Assembly (NCBI GenBank): GCA_902773635.1
Contig: CACYFH010000005.1
Span: 1 to 50,369, forward strand
Length of the DNA stretch: 50,369 nucleotides
DNA from: an uncultured Ruminococcus sp.
GTDB lineage: Bacteria; Bacillota; Clostridia; Oscillospirales; Acutalibacteraceae
Reading direction: 5' to 3'
Part shown: positions 1 through 9,096 of the stretch, piece after piece
Position numbering within the stretch: position 1 is the first letter of the stretch
Layout of the letters: each line of letters starts with the position of its first letter
Program-made: the position numbers and the translations under genes
Notes under the pieces: generated by a model
Seen by the model: the letters and a program-made list of their open reading frames with translations, nothing else
What the model was told of the DNA's origin: nothing
The model's database searches: none

Positions 1-79
1 AGATTGCCACGGGCTGAAGCCCTCGCAATGACGTTTTTAATCGGTTGAGATTGCCACGGGCTGAAGCCCTCGCAATGAC
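1..79. repeat. Two direct copies of a 32-bp hairpin repeat, 47-bp period
   Basis: Identical 32-bp units lie at 1-32 and 48-79. Each begins AGATTGCCAC and ends TCGCAATGAC. ATTGC pairs with GCAAT at the ends, and an inner GGGCT/AGCCC stem makes a hairpin. The array may continue beyond the left edge of the window. A related element with the same ends but a different inner stem lies at 37650-37691, so this is a dispersed intergenic palindrome family. Confidence 0.8.
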
Positions 80-102
80 AATTTATAAGAAGAGGTGAGA
101 AC

Positions 103-2706
103 ATGGCGGAGTTATCTCCGATGATGAAGCAATATTTCCAGATCAAGGAGGAGAACAAGGACAGCATCCTGTTCTTCCGTCTCGGCGATTTCTACGAGAT
201 GTTCTATGATGATGCGAAGCTCGCTTCCAAGGAACTGGAGCTGACCCTCACCGGCCGCGACTGCGGTCAGGAGGAGCGCGCTCCGATGTGCGGCGTGCCG
301 TTCCACTCCGCTGAGAGCTATATCGCGCGGCTGGTCGCGAAGGGCTACAAGGTCGCGATCTGTGAGCAGACGGAGGATCCCGCCAAGGCGAAGGGGCTCG
401 TCCGCCGCGATATCATCCGCGTCATCACGCCCGGTACGGTCATGGAATCCTCCATGCTCGACGAGAGCGAGAACAACTATATCTGCTCCATGTTCGCGGA
501 TAAAAACGCCGTGGGCATTGCCTTCTGCGATATCTCCACGGGTCAGCTTTTTGTCTCTCACTTCAAGACGGATCACAGCTTCTCTCAGCTCAAGGATCTT
601 CTGACCTCTTATTCGCCGAAGGAGCTGCTGATCGCCGGCAGGCTCGCACAGAACAAGGTGCTCCACCTGTTCATTAAGGAGAAGCTGACGAACGCTTCCG
701 TTTCTCACCCTGACGAGAGCCTCTGCGGTCTGATCGACTGCACCGCGATCGTCAACAGTCATTTTGATGAAAAGAACACCGCGAAGATCGCGGATATGCC
801 GGAGGTCAATATCGCCCTCGGCGTGCTGATGTCCTATTTGAAGGACACCCAGAAAACCGGTCTCGAACGCATCGACACCATCGAGTTCTTTGCGGAAGAC
901 CAGTATATGAAGCTCGATTACAACACCCGCCGCAATCTGGAGCTGACCAAGACCATGATCGCGAAGGAGAAGAAGCACTCGCTCCTTTGGGTGCTGGACA
1001 AGACCCGCACCGCGATGGGAAAGCGCATGATCAAGTACTGGGTCGAGCACCCGCTCCTCAGCATCACCGCGATCCTCAAACGCCAGAACGCGGTGGAGGA
1101 GCTGGTCGGCGACACGGTGAACCGTTTGGAGCTGACCGCGAACCTCACGGGTATCTTTGATATCGAGCGCCTGATGACGAAGATCGTCTACGGCTCGGCG
1201 AATGCGCGCGAGTTGCGCTCGCTGTGTCAGGCATTCACCAATTTACCGACGCTGAAAGCGACGCTGGAGCCGTTCAAGTCGAAGCTGCTCCACGCGCTGT
1301 ATCAGGATCTCGACCCGCTCGACGATATGCGCGAGTTGATCGACACGGCGATCGTCGAGGACCCGCCGTTCTCCGTGCGTGAGGGCGGGTTGATCAAGGA
1401 GGGCTACTCCGCTCCCCTTGACGAGATCAAGCACGATATGACCGACTCGACCTCCTTGCTCGCTCGCATTGAAGCCGAGCAGAAGGAGCTGACCGGCATC
1501 CCGAAGCTCAAGGTCGGCTACAACCGCGTGTTCGGTTATTATATCGAGGTCACCAATTCGTATAAAAATCTGGTGCCCGAGACCTATATCAGAAAGCAGA
1601 CGCTCACCAACTGTGAGCGATACATCACCCCGGAGTTGAAGGAGCTGGAGAGCCGTATCCTCGGCGCGAAGGATCGCTCCGTCGCGATCGAGTACGAGCT
1701 GTTCAACGATGTGCGCGAGCAGGTCGCCTTGAACCTCGACCGCATCGAGCGCACCGCGAAGGCGATCGCCGTGCTGGATACGCTCGTCTCTCTCGCGAAT
1801 GTCGCGGCGGACAACCGCTACACCCGACCCGATATCACCCAAAGCTCCGTGATTCGTCTCAAGGACAGCCGCCATCCGGTGGTCGAGGCGCTGTTGAGTA
1901 ACGCGATGTTTGTGCCGAACGACGTTCTGCTCGACAACATGGAGAACCGCATCGCGATCATCACCGGCCCTAATATGGCGGGTAAATCCACCTATATGCG
2001 GCAGGTCGCGCTGATCGTGCTGATGGCGCAGATGGGCTCGTTCGTGCCTGCTTCGTACGCTCAGATCGGGCTTGTGGACGCGATCTTCACCCGTGTGGGT
2101 GCGTCCGACGACCTTGCGAGCGGTCAATCGACCTTCATGGTGGAGATGAACGAGGTCGCGAACATCGTCTCCCACGCGACGTCTAAGAGCCTGCTGATCC
2201 TCGACGAGATCGGCAGAGGTACCTCTACATATGACGGTATGAGCATTGCCCGCGCAGTGCTGGAATATGTCGCCGATAAGAAAAAGCTCGGCGCGAGAGC
2301 GCTTTTCGCGACCCATTACCATGAGCTGACCGTGATGGAAGAGCTGCTCGACGGCGTGAAGAATTACAATATCGCTGTCAAGAAGCGCGGCGACGAGATC
2401 ACCTTCCTGAGAAGGATCGTCCCCGGCGGCGCGGACGAGAGCTACGGCGTCGAAGTCGCAAAGCTCGCGGGTCTGCCCGACAGCATCATTGAAAGAGCAA
2501 AAGAGATATTAGCGGAGCTGAATGAACATGCCCCGCAGGAGCATACGGAAAGAACAGCTCCCGCAGAGGAGCCGGGCTTACAGCTCAGCCTCATGCCCTC
2601 ATCCGACGGCATGATCGAGCAGAAGCTCAGAAGCGTAGACGTCAACACCCTGACGCCCATAGAGGCGATGAACATCCTCTATGAGTTGAAGGGAATGGTA
2701 GAATAA
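103..2706 (+). CDS. mutS: DNA mismatch repair protein MutS
   Basis: MutS recognises base mismatches and small loops and recruits MutL. The 867-residue length is normal for the family. The mismatch-binding F-x-E motif is visible in GDFYEMF (Phe30, Glu32). The C-terminal ABC-type ATPase has Walker A GPNMAGKST near residue 621, followed by the LILDEIGRGTS Walker B/signature block and FATHYHEL. The ATG is preceded by AGAGGTGAG. It heads a repair pair with mutL. The last two codons and the stop lie inside a seven-base repeat tract (2701-2735), so its 3' end may have been reshaped by that tract. Confidence 0.97.
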   Translation: MAELSPMMKQYFQIKEENKDSILFFRLGDFYEMFYDDAKLASKELELTLTGRDCGQEERAPMCGVPFHSAESYIARLVAKGYKVAICEQTEDPAKAKGLVRRDIIRVITPGTVMESSMLDESENNYICSMFADKNAVGIAFCDISTGQLFVSHFKTDHSFSQLKDLLTSYSPKELLIAGRLAQNKVLHLFIKEKLTNASVSHPDESLCGLIDCTAIVNSHFDEKNTAKIADMPEVNIALGVLMSYLKDTQKTGLERIDTIEFFAEDQYMKLDYNTRRNLELTKTMIAKEKKHSLLWVLDKTRTAMGKRMIKYWVEHPLLSITAILKRQNAVEELVGDTVNRLELTANLTGIFDIERLMTKIVYGSANARELRSLCQAFTNLPTLKATLEPFKSKLLHALYQDLDPLDDMRELIDTAIVEDPPFSVREGGLIKEGYSAPLDEIKHDMTDSTSLLARIEAEQKELTGIPKLKVGYNRVFGYYIEVTNSYKNLVPETYIRKQTLTNCERYITPELKELESRILGAKDRSVAIEYELFNDVREQVALNLDRIERTAKAIAVLDTLVSLANVAADNRYTRPDITQSSVIRLKDSRHPVVEALLSNAMFVPNDVLLDNMENRIAIITGPNMAGKSTYMRQVALIVLMAQMGSFVPASYAQIGLVDAIFTRVGASDDLASGQSTFMVEMNEVANIVSHATSKSLLILDEIGRGTSTYDGMSIARAVLEYVADKKKLGARALFATHYHELTVMEELLDGVKNYNIAVKKRGDEITFLRRIVPGGADESYGVEVAKLAGLPDSIIERAKEILAELNEHAPQEHTERTAPAEEPGLQLSLMPSSDGMIEQKLRSVDVNTLTPIEAMNILYELKGMVE

Positions 2707-2735
2707 AGAATACGGAATAAAGAATAGTGAATAAT
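2701..2735 (+). repeat. Heptad tract H1-left, GAATAAN type
   Basis: Five consecutive seven-base units with consensus GAATANN start one codon before the mutS stop codon and include it (TAA at 2704-2706). TAA or TAG triplets occur at offsets 3, 17, 24 and 31 of the tract, so all three reading frames are closed. The reverse-complement tract is at 2794-2821. Confidence 0.85.
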
Positions 2736-2793
2736 TGCGGTTTCTCGTTTCACTCGATCAATTTGATTCGGGTGAGGGCAGAGCCCTGTCTTC

Positions 2794-2821
2794 ATTATTC
2801 ATTCTTCAATCTTCGGTATTC
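2794..2821 (-). repeat. Heptad tract H1-right, inverted
   Basis: Four units of the reverse complement of GAATAAN (ATTATTC, ATTCTTC, AATCTTC, GGTATTC) end just upstream of the mutL ribosome site. With 2701-2735 they bracket a 58-bp spacer that holds a small hairpin (AGGGC/GCCCT). The two arms could pair in RNA or as a cruciform. Confidence 0.8.
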
Positions 2822-2847
2822 ATTACGAAATGAGAGGAGGAACGGCA

Positions 2848-4830
2848 TTGGGCAGAATCAATATTTTGGATAAGCACGTTGCGGAGCTGATCGCGGCGGG
2901 CGAGGTCGTCGAGCGCCCTTCCTCCGTGATCAAGGAGCTGGTGGAGAACTCCATCGACGCCGGTTCCACTGTCGTTACCGTTGAGATCAAGAACGGGGGC
3001 GTGACCTTCATGCGCGTGTCCGATAACGGCTGCGGTATTTTGAAGGATGATATCCGTCCGGCGTTCATCCGCCACGCGACCTCCAAGGTGCGGGATGAGG
3101 ACGATCTCGGCGCGATTGCGACCCTGGGCTTCCGCGGCGAGGCGCTCGCCTCTGTGTCCTCCGTCTCCCATCTGGAGCTGATCACCAAGGCGCGTGAGGA
3201 GGAGACCGGCACCCGCTATCTGATCGAGGGCGGGGAAGAGGTATCCTTTGAGGATATCGGCTGTCCCGACGGCACGACCTTCATTATCCGCGACCTGTTC
3301 TACAATGTGCCCGCCCGCATGAAATTCCTGAAAACGGATATGGCGGAGGGCAACGCCGTATCGAATGTGGTCGATAAGATCGCGCTGTCTCACCCCGAGA
3401 TCGCGATCACCTATATCAAGGATCAGAAAACCGTCCTGCGTACCGCGGGCGACGGAAAGCTCCTGTCCGCGATTTACGCAGTTTACGGTCGTGATTTTGC
3501 ATCGTCGCTGATTCCGGTCGATTATACCCTGGGCGGGATCCATGTGTACGGCTTCATCAGCCGTCCCGAGAACGCCCGCCCCAACCGCAATATGCAGAAC
3601 TTTTTCATCAACCATCGCTACGTGATTTCCAAGACCGCGATGGCGGCGATCGGCGAAGCCTGCAAGGGGAGCGTGATGGTCGGCAAGTTCCCGTCCTGCG
3701 TGCTGAATCTCGATATGTCGTTCGGCGCGGTGGACGTCAACGTCCATCCGACCAAGCTGGAGGTGCGCTTCGTCAATGAGCGTCCTGTTTTCGACGCGGT
3801 GTATCACGCGGTGAAAACGGCGCTGCTGAACGGTGAGAAGCGCATCGAAGCAAAGCTCCCGAATAACCCGAAGGTGCGTGTCAATCCCTTTGAGCTGGCG
3901 CAGAAGGTGTTCCGCGAGAGGGATGAAAAGCCCGCGCCGATCGAGCAGAAGCGTTATGCACAGCCCCAAAAGCCCGCCGTGAAGCCTGCTCAGGTTGAAA
4001 GAAAGCCGAGCGACGACCTCTTCCGCATGCTCGACGAGCCTGTAGAAAAGCCCGCTGAAAAGCCGACCGGAAAGCCTGCTGAAACGCCTGCCGCGAATAT
4101 CGCGGATTCCGATTCTCCCTTCATGGAGGAATTCCGCAGGATGCAGGAGAGGAAGAAGGAAGAAAAGGCGCAGGTCGAGCAGAAGGCGGAGGCGGTCGCA
4201 GAGCCTGTAGAGGAGAAGGCGGAGCCCGCCGAGCCGCAGCCGCTGATCGAGCTCTCCGAGAACTATTACCGCGTGATCGGCGAAGCCTTCAAGACCTATA
4301 TCATCGTGGAGAAAAACGAGCGCGAGCTGATGCTCATTGACAAGCACGCCGCGCACGAGCGCATTATTTTTGAAAAGCTGAAAAAGGAGAAGGACAGCGG
4401 CTACAGCCAGCTCTTGCTGACCCCGCTGACCGTGACCCTCAACAAGATAGATTACAACGCTGTGATCTCGAACCTCGACGTATTCAGCGAGGCGGGCTTC
4501 GATATCGACGACTTCGGCAACGGCTCCGTGATCGTGCGGAGCGCGCCGCAGTATCTTCCCATCGAGGATATCGAAGATTCCGTCGTCGAGATGGCGGGAT
4601 ATCTCAGCGAGAACAAAAAGGAGATCCGTTCGGAGAAGATGGAATGGATCTACGCGAACGTGAGCTGCCGCGCCGCGATCAAGGGCGGCAACCGCACCAC
4701 CGAGCAGGAGCTGATCGCTCTCGCGCGTCAGGTGGAGGACGAGGATATCCGCCACTGTCCGCACGGTCGGCCCGTCTGTATCATTTTGAAGAAGCATGAG
4801 CTCGAGCGCATGTTCGGGAGGCTCCAATGA
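2848..4830 (+). CDS. mutL: DNA mismatch repair protein MutL (endonuclease type)
   Basis: MutL couples MutS mismatch recognition to strand incision. The N-terminal GHKL ATPase shows ELVENSIDAG, DNGCGI and GFRGEAL within the first 100 residues. A variable Pro/Glu/Lys-rich linker follows (about 335-465). The C-terminal domain carries DKHAAHERIIFE near residue 497, matching the DQHA(X)2E(X)4E metal-dependent nicking motif, and CPHGRPV near 636. I chose the TTG at 2848 because AGAGGAGG at 2833-2840 sits 7 bases upstream and the protein then starts MGRINILDKHVAELIAAGEV like the family. An upstream in-frame ATG at 2830 overlaps the ribosome site. The stop overlaps the miaA start by four bases. Confidence 0.96.
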   Translation: MGRINILDKHVAELIAAGEVVERPSSVIKELVENSIDAGSTVVTVEIKNGGVTFMRVSDNGCGILKDDIRPAFIRHATSKVRDEDDLGAIATLGFRGEALASVSSVSHLELITKAREEETGTRYLIEGGEEVSFEDIGCPDGTTFIIRDLFYNVPARMKFLKTDMAEGNAVSNVVDKIALSHPEIAITYIKDQKTVLRTAGDGKLLSAIYAVYGRDFASSLIPVDYTLGGIHVYGFISRPENARPNRNMQNFFINHRYVISKTAMAAIGEACKGSVMVGKFPSCVLNLDMSFGAVDVNVHPTKLEVRFVNERPVFDAVYHAVKTALLNGEKRIEAKLPNNPKVRVNPFELAQKVFRERDEKPAPIEQKRYAQPQKPAVKPAQVERKPSDDLFRMLDEPVEKPAEKPTGKPAETPAANIADSDSPFMEEFRRMQERKKEEKAQVEQKAEAVAEPVEEKAEPAEPQPLIELSENYYRVIGEAFKTYIIVEKNERELMLIDKHAAHERIIFEKLKKEKDSGYSQLLLTPLTVTLNKIDYNAVISNLDVFSEAGFDIDDFGNGSVIVRSAPQYLPIEDIEDSVVEMAGYLSENKKEIRSEKMEWIYANVSCRAAIKGGNRTTEQELIALARQVEDEDIRHCPHGRPVCIILKKHELERMFGRLQ

Positions 4831-5771
4831 CGGAGAAGATACCTGTCGTCGCCGTCGTCGGGCCTACCGCCTCGGGTAAGACCGCGCTCGCCGTCGCGCT
4901 GGCAAAGGCGCTGGACGGTGAGGTCGTCTCCGCGGATTCCATGCAGATCTACCGCCATATGGATATCGCGACCGCAAAGCCCAGTGAGGAAGAAAAGCAG
5001 GGGATACCCCATCACCTGATGGACTTCCTCGAGCCGACGGAGAGCTTCTCTGTCGCGCGCTACTGTGAGCTGGCGCATGCGGCGATCGGGGATATCCGCA
5101 GGAGAGGGAAGCTCCCGATCATCGCGGGCGGTACGGGCTTGTATGTCGACGCGCTCCTCGGCAATATGGCGTTTGAGGAGCAGGAGACCGATCCCGCTCT
5201 GCGTGAGGAGCTCCATGCTGAGCTGGAGGAAAAGGGACTCGACGCGCTTCTTGACGAGATCCGCTCCTTCGACCCCGCATCCTATGAGCGGTTGAAGGAA
5301 GGGCGCAACCCGCGCCGGATCGTGCGCTGTATCGAGGTCTACCGCTCCACCGGCATGACCCAGACGGCGCTCAACGAGAAGCAGATCACGCCGGAATCCC
5401 CCTACAAAGCCGTGAAATTCGGCTTGAAGGCGGCTGACCGCGAATATCTCTATGAGCGCATCAACCGCCGCGTCGATCTCATGATGGAGCAAGGATTGCT
5501 CGAAGAAACGCGGGCGTTCTATGCCGCAGACTTCGGCGATACCGCCGCTGCCGCGATCGGCTACAAGGAGCTTCTGCCGTATCTCAGCGGCGAAGCTGAG
5601 CTGGATGCTTGTCTCGAGAACCTCAAGCGCTCCACCCGCCGCTACGCGAAGCGTCAGCTGACGTGGTTCAGCCGTGACGAGAGCATCCGCTGGTACCTGA
5701 TCGACGAAGAGAGCTTTGACGAGATATGCGACAATGCTGTTTCACATATAAAGGAAGTATTTTATGAGTAA
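4827..5771 (+). CDS. miaA: tRNA dimethylallyltransferase MiaA
   Basis: MiaA adds the dimethylallyl group from DMAPP to N6 of A37 in tRNAs reading UNN codons. The P-loop GPTASGKT is at residues 12-19, followed by DSMQIYRHMDIATAKPS, which matches the substrate-contact region of the family, and GGTGLY near 105. The length of 314 residues is standard. It overlaps mutL by ATGA and the next gene by eight bases, which indicates translational coupling in one transcript. mutL-miaA adjacency is common in bacteria. Confidence 0.96.
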   Translation: MTEKIPVVAVVGPTASGKTALAVALAKALDGEVVSADSMQIYRHMDIATAKPSEEEKQGIPHHLMDFLEPTESFSVARYCELAHAAIGDIRRRGKLPIIAGGTGLYVDALLGNMAFEEQETDPALREELHAELEEKGLDALLDEIRSFDPASYERLKEGRNPRRIVRCIEVYRSTGMTQTALNEKQITPESPYKAVKFGLKAADREYLYERINRRVDLMMEQGLLEETRAFYAADFGDTAAAAIGYKELLPYLSGEAELDACLENLKRSTRRYAKRQLTWFSRDESIRWYLIDEESFDEICDNAVSHIKEVFYE

Positions 5772-7080
5772 AGAACCCTCAAAACGTTCTAAGATCACAA
5801 AAAGAATCATCATCGGCGTGGCAGTCGCCCTGGTGCTGGTGTACATCGTTTTCCTGTTCATCACCACTAACTTTCTCGGCAACAACAATCTGGTGACCGA
5901 GACCGCCTACCACGCGAAGGCTTACGATACCATTGAGAGCAAGGGCATGGTCGTGCGGGATGAAGAATATCTCCAGTCGACTGCGAACGGCGTGATGGTG
6001 TACGACGTCAGCGACGGTCTCAAGGTCAAGGCTGGCGGCACGATCGCGACCGCCTACGCCTCTCAGGAGGATGTCACGGCGGTACAGAAGGTCGAGGAGC
6101 TGGACGCGCAGATCGCGTTCCTCGAAAGCCTGGGTGCGGCGGGTTCCTCCGCGAACGTCGGCATCGACACCCTCAACAGCCAGATCAACGAGCGCCTTCT
6201 GACCCTGATGCAGGAGAAGAACAGCCACGATTTCGGCGCGAACATGACGATCGCGCGCGATAACCTCCTGACCTCCATCCTCAGGAAACAGATCCTCACC
6301 GGCGAGCAGGGCAATATCACGCAGAAGATCGACGAGCTGAAAAGCGAACGCGAGGCTGTGAAGGCGACCTGCGGCGCGCCGATCGGTACGGTCAAGTCGA
6401 CCTACTCGGGCTATTTTGTCTCGAAGGTGGACGGCTATGAGACGACCTTCGACACCTCCAAGCTCGACGAGATTAAGGCGTCCGACGTCAAGAACGCGAA
6501 GCCCGCGGATATCGACCCCGACGCCTATATCGGCAAGATCGTGCACAACGTCAACTGGTATCTGCTGTGTCCCGTCACAGCGGATGAAGCGACGGCGCTG
6601 AGCCACTCCGATTCTGAGGTTCAGGTGCGCCTGCCGTCCGTGCTGGACGAGCCGATTCCCGCGAAGATTATCCACGTCAATACCTTCAATGACAGTAATG
6701 AATCTCTCGCGGTGTTACAATGCAATTACATGAGCGACGCGCTCTCGAACCTCCGTCAGGATAATATCGAGATCATCGTCAACGAGTATGAGGGCTTGAA
6801 GATCAGCAAGTCCGCCCTCCATGACGACGAGGTCACCTATTATGAGGAGGACGCGAGCGGCAACGATATCGAGAAGAAGGAACGCGTGCAGGGCGTATAC
6901 ATCGTGTACGGCGCGGAGCTGGTGTTCAAGCAGGTCGCGATCACCTACGCGGGCGATGATTACATCATCTGCAACGAGAACCCCGACGAGGGGCTCCTGC
7001 TGAACGGTTCCACGATATCTCTGTATGACAAGGTCGTCGTAGAAGGAGGAGATCTGTTCAATGGCAAGATCATTCAGTGA
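5764..7080 (+). CDS. HlyD-like membrane-anchored protein of the division locus
   Basis: This 438-residue protein has a short basic N-terminus, one transmembrane helix (about 13-35) and a large extracytoplasmic region. The segment around GVMVYDVSDGLKVKAGG resembles the split barrel-sandwich (biotinyl-lipoyl-like) fold of HlyD/RND adaptors, followed by a helical part (about 110-200) and a second barrel half. Proteins of this type recur directly upstream of yggS-sepF in Clostridia; no efflux partner is encoded here, so an envelope or division role is more likely than transport. That role is inference. The 3' end overlaps yggS by 20 bases. Confidence 0.75.
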   Translation: MSKEPSKRSKITKRIIIGVAVALVLVYIVFLFITTNFLGNNNLVTETAYHAKAYDTIESKGMVVRDEEYLQSTANGVMVYDVSDGLKVKAGGTIATAYASQEDVTAVQKVEELDAQIAFLESLGAAGSSANVGIDTLNSQINERLLTLMQEKNSHDFGANMTIARDNLLTSILRKQILTGEQGNITQKIDELKSEREAVKATCGAPIGTVKSTYSGYFVSKVDGYETTFDTSKLDEIKASDVKNAKPADIDPDAYIGKIVHNVNWYLLCPVTADEATALSHSDSEVQVRLPSVLDEPIPAKIIHVNTFNDSNESLAVLQCNYMSDALSNLRQDNIEIIVNEYEGLKISKSALHDDEVTYYEEDASGNDIEKKERVQGVYIVYGAELVFKQVAITYAGDDYIICNENPDEGLLLNGSTISLYDKVVVEGGDLFNGKIIQ

Positions 7081-7774
7081 CGTAGAATACAATTACAAAA
7101 CCATCTGTGAGAATATCGCGAGGGCGGCGCAGTCGGTGGGCAAAACGGCGGAGGATATCACCTTCCTCGCCGCGACCAAGACCGTGGACGCGCCGACCAT
7201 CAACCACGCGATCTCTCTGGGGCTTCGCTATATCGGCGAGAACCGCGTGCAGGAGCTTCTGAGCAAGTATGAGGAATATGACCTCGAGCACGCTTCGCTC
7301 CAGTTCATCGGACATTTGCAGAGTAATAAGGTGCGCCAGATCGTCGGCAAGGTCGATCTGATCCAGTCAGTCGATTCCTTGAAGCTCGCCGAGGAGATCT
7401 CCCGCTGTTCTCAAAAGCTCGGTATCTCCACCGATATCCTGCTGGAGGTGAACATCGGCAGGGAGGAGAACAAGTCCGGCGTTCTGCCCGAAGCGCTGTA
7501 TGAACTGCTCGATCAGATACGGGAAATCCCTGCTGTGAAGGTCCGAGGACTGATGGCGATACCCCCGATTTGTGAAAATGCACAAGAAAATTGTAAATAT
7601 TTTGATAATATGCGTAATATGTTCCTTGACATTAGGAGCAAAAATATAGATAATATATCTATGGATATACTTAGCATGGGTATGTCTGACGATTACGCGG
7701 AGGCGATCCGCTGCGGCGCGAATATGGTGAGGGTCGGTTCGGCTCTCTTCGGCGCCCGCAATTATAACGTATAA
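7061..7774 (+). CDS. yggS: YggS/YlmE family pyridoxal phosphate homeostasis protein
   Basis: A 237-residue single-domain PLP-binding protein of the alanine-racemase-like TIM-barrel fold. It shows the PLP lysine in FLAATKTVD (Lys40), GENRVQE and the phosphate-binding end MGMSDDYAEAIRCGANMVRVGSALFG (discontinuous with the lysine). Family members control free PLP and amino-acid balance and have no proven enzymatic reaction. The ATG at 7061 lies inside the preceding gene, with AAGGAGGA at 7043-7050 upstream. This is the ylmE position of the Bacillus ylm division cluster. Codons 160-215 are visibly AT-richer than the rest. Confidence 0.93.
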   Translation: MARSFSDVEYNYKTICENIARAAQSVGKTAEDITFLAATKTVDAPTINHAISLGLRYIGENRVQELLSKYEEYDLEHASLQFIGHLQSNKVRQIVGKVDLIQSVDSLKLAEEISRCSQKLGISTDILLEVNIGREENKSGVLPEALYELLDQIREIPAVKVRGLMAIPPICENAQENCKYFDNMRNMFLDIRSKNIDNISMDILSMGMSDDYAEAIRCGANMVRVGSALFGARNYNV

Positions 7775-7813
7775 AGGTTTTTGATTTATAAACAGAAAAC
7801 GGAGGAAACCAAA

Positions 7814-8335
7814 ATGGCAGGATTTGTAGATAAGTTCAAGCGCATGTGGGATGCGCCCGACGATGAGTATGAGTACAACGACTATGAGGAATTTGAGGAT
7901 GAGACCGCCGGTGAGGAGCAGGCTCCTTCACGCCGTTCTTCCGCTTCTTCCTCCCGCTATGACGATTTCGACGACGTGAGCACGAGCCGCGACCGCGACC
8001 GTACCGCTTCCGCCTCTTCCCGCCGCAATAACGTTGTCAACATCAGCGCGACCGCGAAGCTGGCTGTCGCTCTTTTCAAGCCGGAGCGCTTCGGCGAGGA
8101 GACCCGCAACATCGCCGACGAGCTGATCAAGACCCACACCGTCGTCCTCAACCTGGAGAACACCAACAAGGATATGGCGCGCCGCATCATCGACTTTCTC
8201 TCCGGCGTTGCGTATGCGAACCGCGGCAAGATCAAGAAGGTCGCGACCTCTACCTTCATCATCATCCCCAACAACGTCGACCTCACCGGCGACGACCTGC
8301 TGGATGAGCTGGAGCACAGCGGCGTTTACTTCTGA
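7814..8335 (+). CDS. sepF: Cell division protein SepF
   Basis: SepF binds the C-terminus of FtsZ and tethers and bundles filaments at the septum. The 173-residue product has an N-terminal amphipathic segment (MAGFVDKFKRMWD) expected to bind membrane, an acidic, Ser/Arg-rich linker (about 20-75), and the conserved SepF domain with VVLNLENTNKDMARRIIDFLSG. The start at 7814 is chosen because GGAGG at 7801-7805 is correctly spaced; an in-frame ATG 11 codons upstream lacks a site. It sits between yggS and ylmH as in Bacillus, but no ylmG (YggT) gene lies in between. Confidence 0.94.
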   Translation: MAGFVDKFKRMWDAPDDEYEYNDYEEFEDETAGEEQAPSRRSSASSSRYDDFDDVSTSRDRDRTASASSRRNNVVNISATAKLAVALFKPERFGEETRNIADELIKTHTVVLNLENTNKDMARRIIDFLSGVAYANRGKIKKVATSTFIIIPNNVDLTGDDLLDELEHSGVYF

Positions 8336-8341
8336 TAAACG

Positions 8342-9079
8342 ATGAATACCCAGTCGGCGGAGGACAAGCTTCTGCTGAGCAAGGCTTATGACGCGATAGA
8401 GCTCTCCGAGCGCATCGGCGCTCCGCGGTTCCTCGGCTTTCTCAATGAGCATGAGAGCCTGTACCTGCGCGAGCACCTGCCGAAAAGGGCGGATATCCGC
8501 TTCTTCGGCGGCTACGAGGACGCGACGCGGCTGATGCTCGGCGCGGGCGCAGAGGAAGGCGACTTCCCGATCGTGCCCCTGGAGCTCAGTTACAAGCCCG
8601 AATTCGACCTCAGACACCGCGACTTCCTAGGCTCATTGATGGGGCTTGGGATCCGGCGCGATACCGTCGGCGATATCCTTGTCACGGACGGCAGAGCGGT
8701 GATCTTCGCGCGTGAGGACGTCGCGCCGTTCATCCTCTCTCAGGTGGAGAAGATCGGACGCGTCGGCGTGAAGGTCGGTTACGCGGAGCTTGAAGATCTC
8801 CCCGTCGCAAATGATATCGAGGAACTGGTCATCACCCTGAGCTCCCTGAGGCTGGACGCCTTTGTCGCCCATGCCGCAAAGCTCTCGCGGGACAAGGCCG
8901 CGGGGCTTATCAAGAATGAAACGGTCATGGTTGACCATATCATACAGACGAGCGCGTCGTATCAGCTCAAGGAGGGCGCGACCGTCACGATCAGGAAATA
9001 CGGTAAATTTGTTTTGTCAGGATTGCTCGGCGAATCCCGCAAGGGTAAGCTCAGGGTATCCGTCAAACACTATAGATAG
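8342..9079 (+). CDS. ylmH: YlmH, S4-domain RNA-binding protein
   Basis: A 245-residue protein with an N-terminal YlmH-type region and a C-terminal S4 RNA-binding domain (about 180-245, LRLDAFVAHAAKLSRDKAAGLI). Homologues in Firmicutes bind the ribosome in a quality-control context and are linked to division by location. It begins six bases after sepF, with no clear Shine-Dalgarno sequence, so it is probably translationally coupled. Identification rests on domain order and neighbours. Confidence 0.9.
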   Translation: MNTQSAEDKLLLSKAYDAIELSERIGAPRFLGFLNEHESLYLREHLPKRADIRFFGGYEDATRLMLGAGAEEGDFPIVPLELSYKPEFDLRHRDFLGSLMGLGIRRDTVGDILVTDGRAVIFAREDVAPFILSQVEKIGRVGVKVGYAELEDLPVANDIEELVITLSSLRLDAFVAHAAKLSRDKAAGLIKNETVMVDHIIQTSASYQLKEGATVTIRKYGKFVLSGLLGESRKGKLRVSVKHYR

Positions 9080-9096
9080 GATAGGAGTGTATCCCC

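Noticed and set aside
1-79. The two 32-bp repeats as a CRISPR start
   Set aside because: Only two copies with a 15-bp spacer are seen, the repeats are long hairpins of a family also found singly at 37650-37691, and no cas genes are present.
2806-4827. A 673-codon open frame antisense to mutL, and similar long antisense frames over mutS, ileS, lon, clpX and ftsK
   Set aside because: They shadow strongly supported genes, lack ribosome sites, and their Leu/Arg/Asp/His-rich composition is what antisense reading of GC-rich codons gives.
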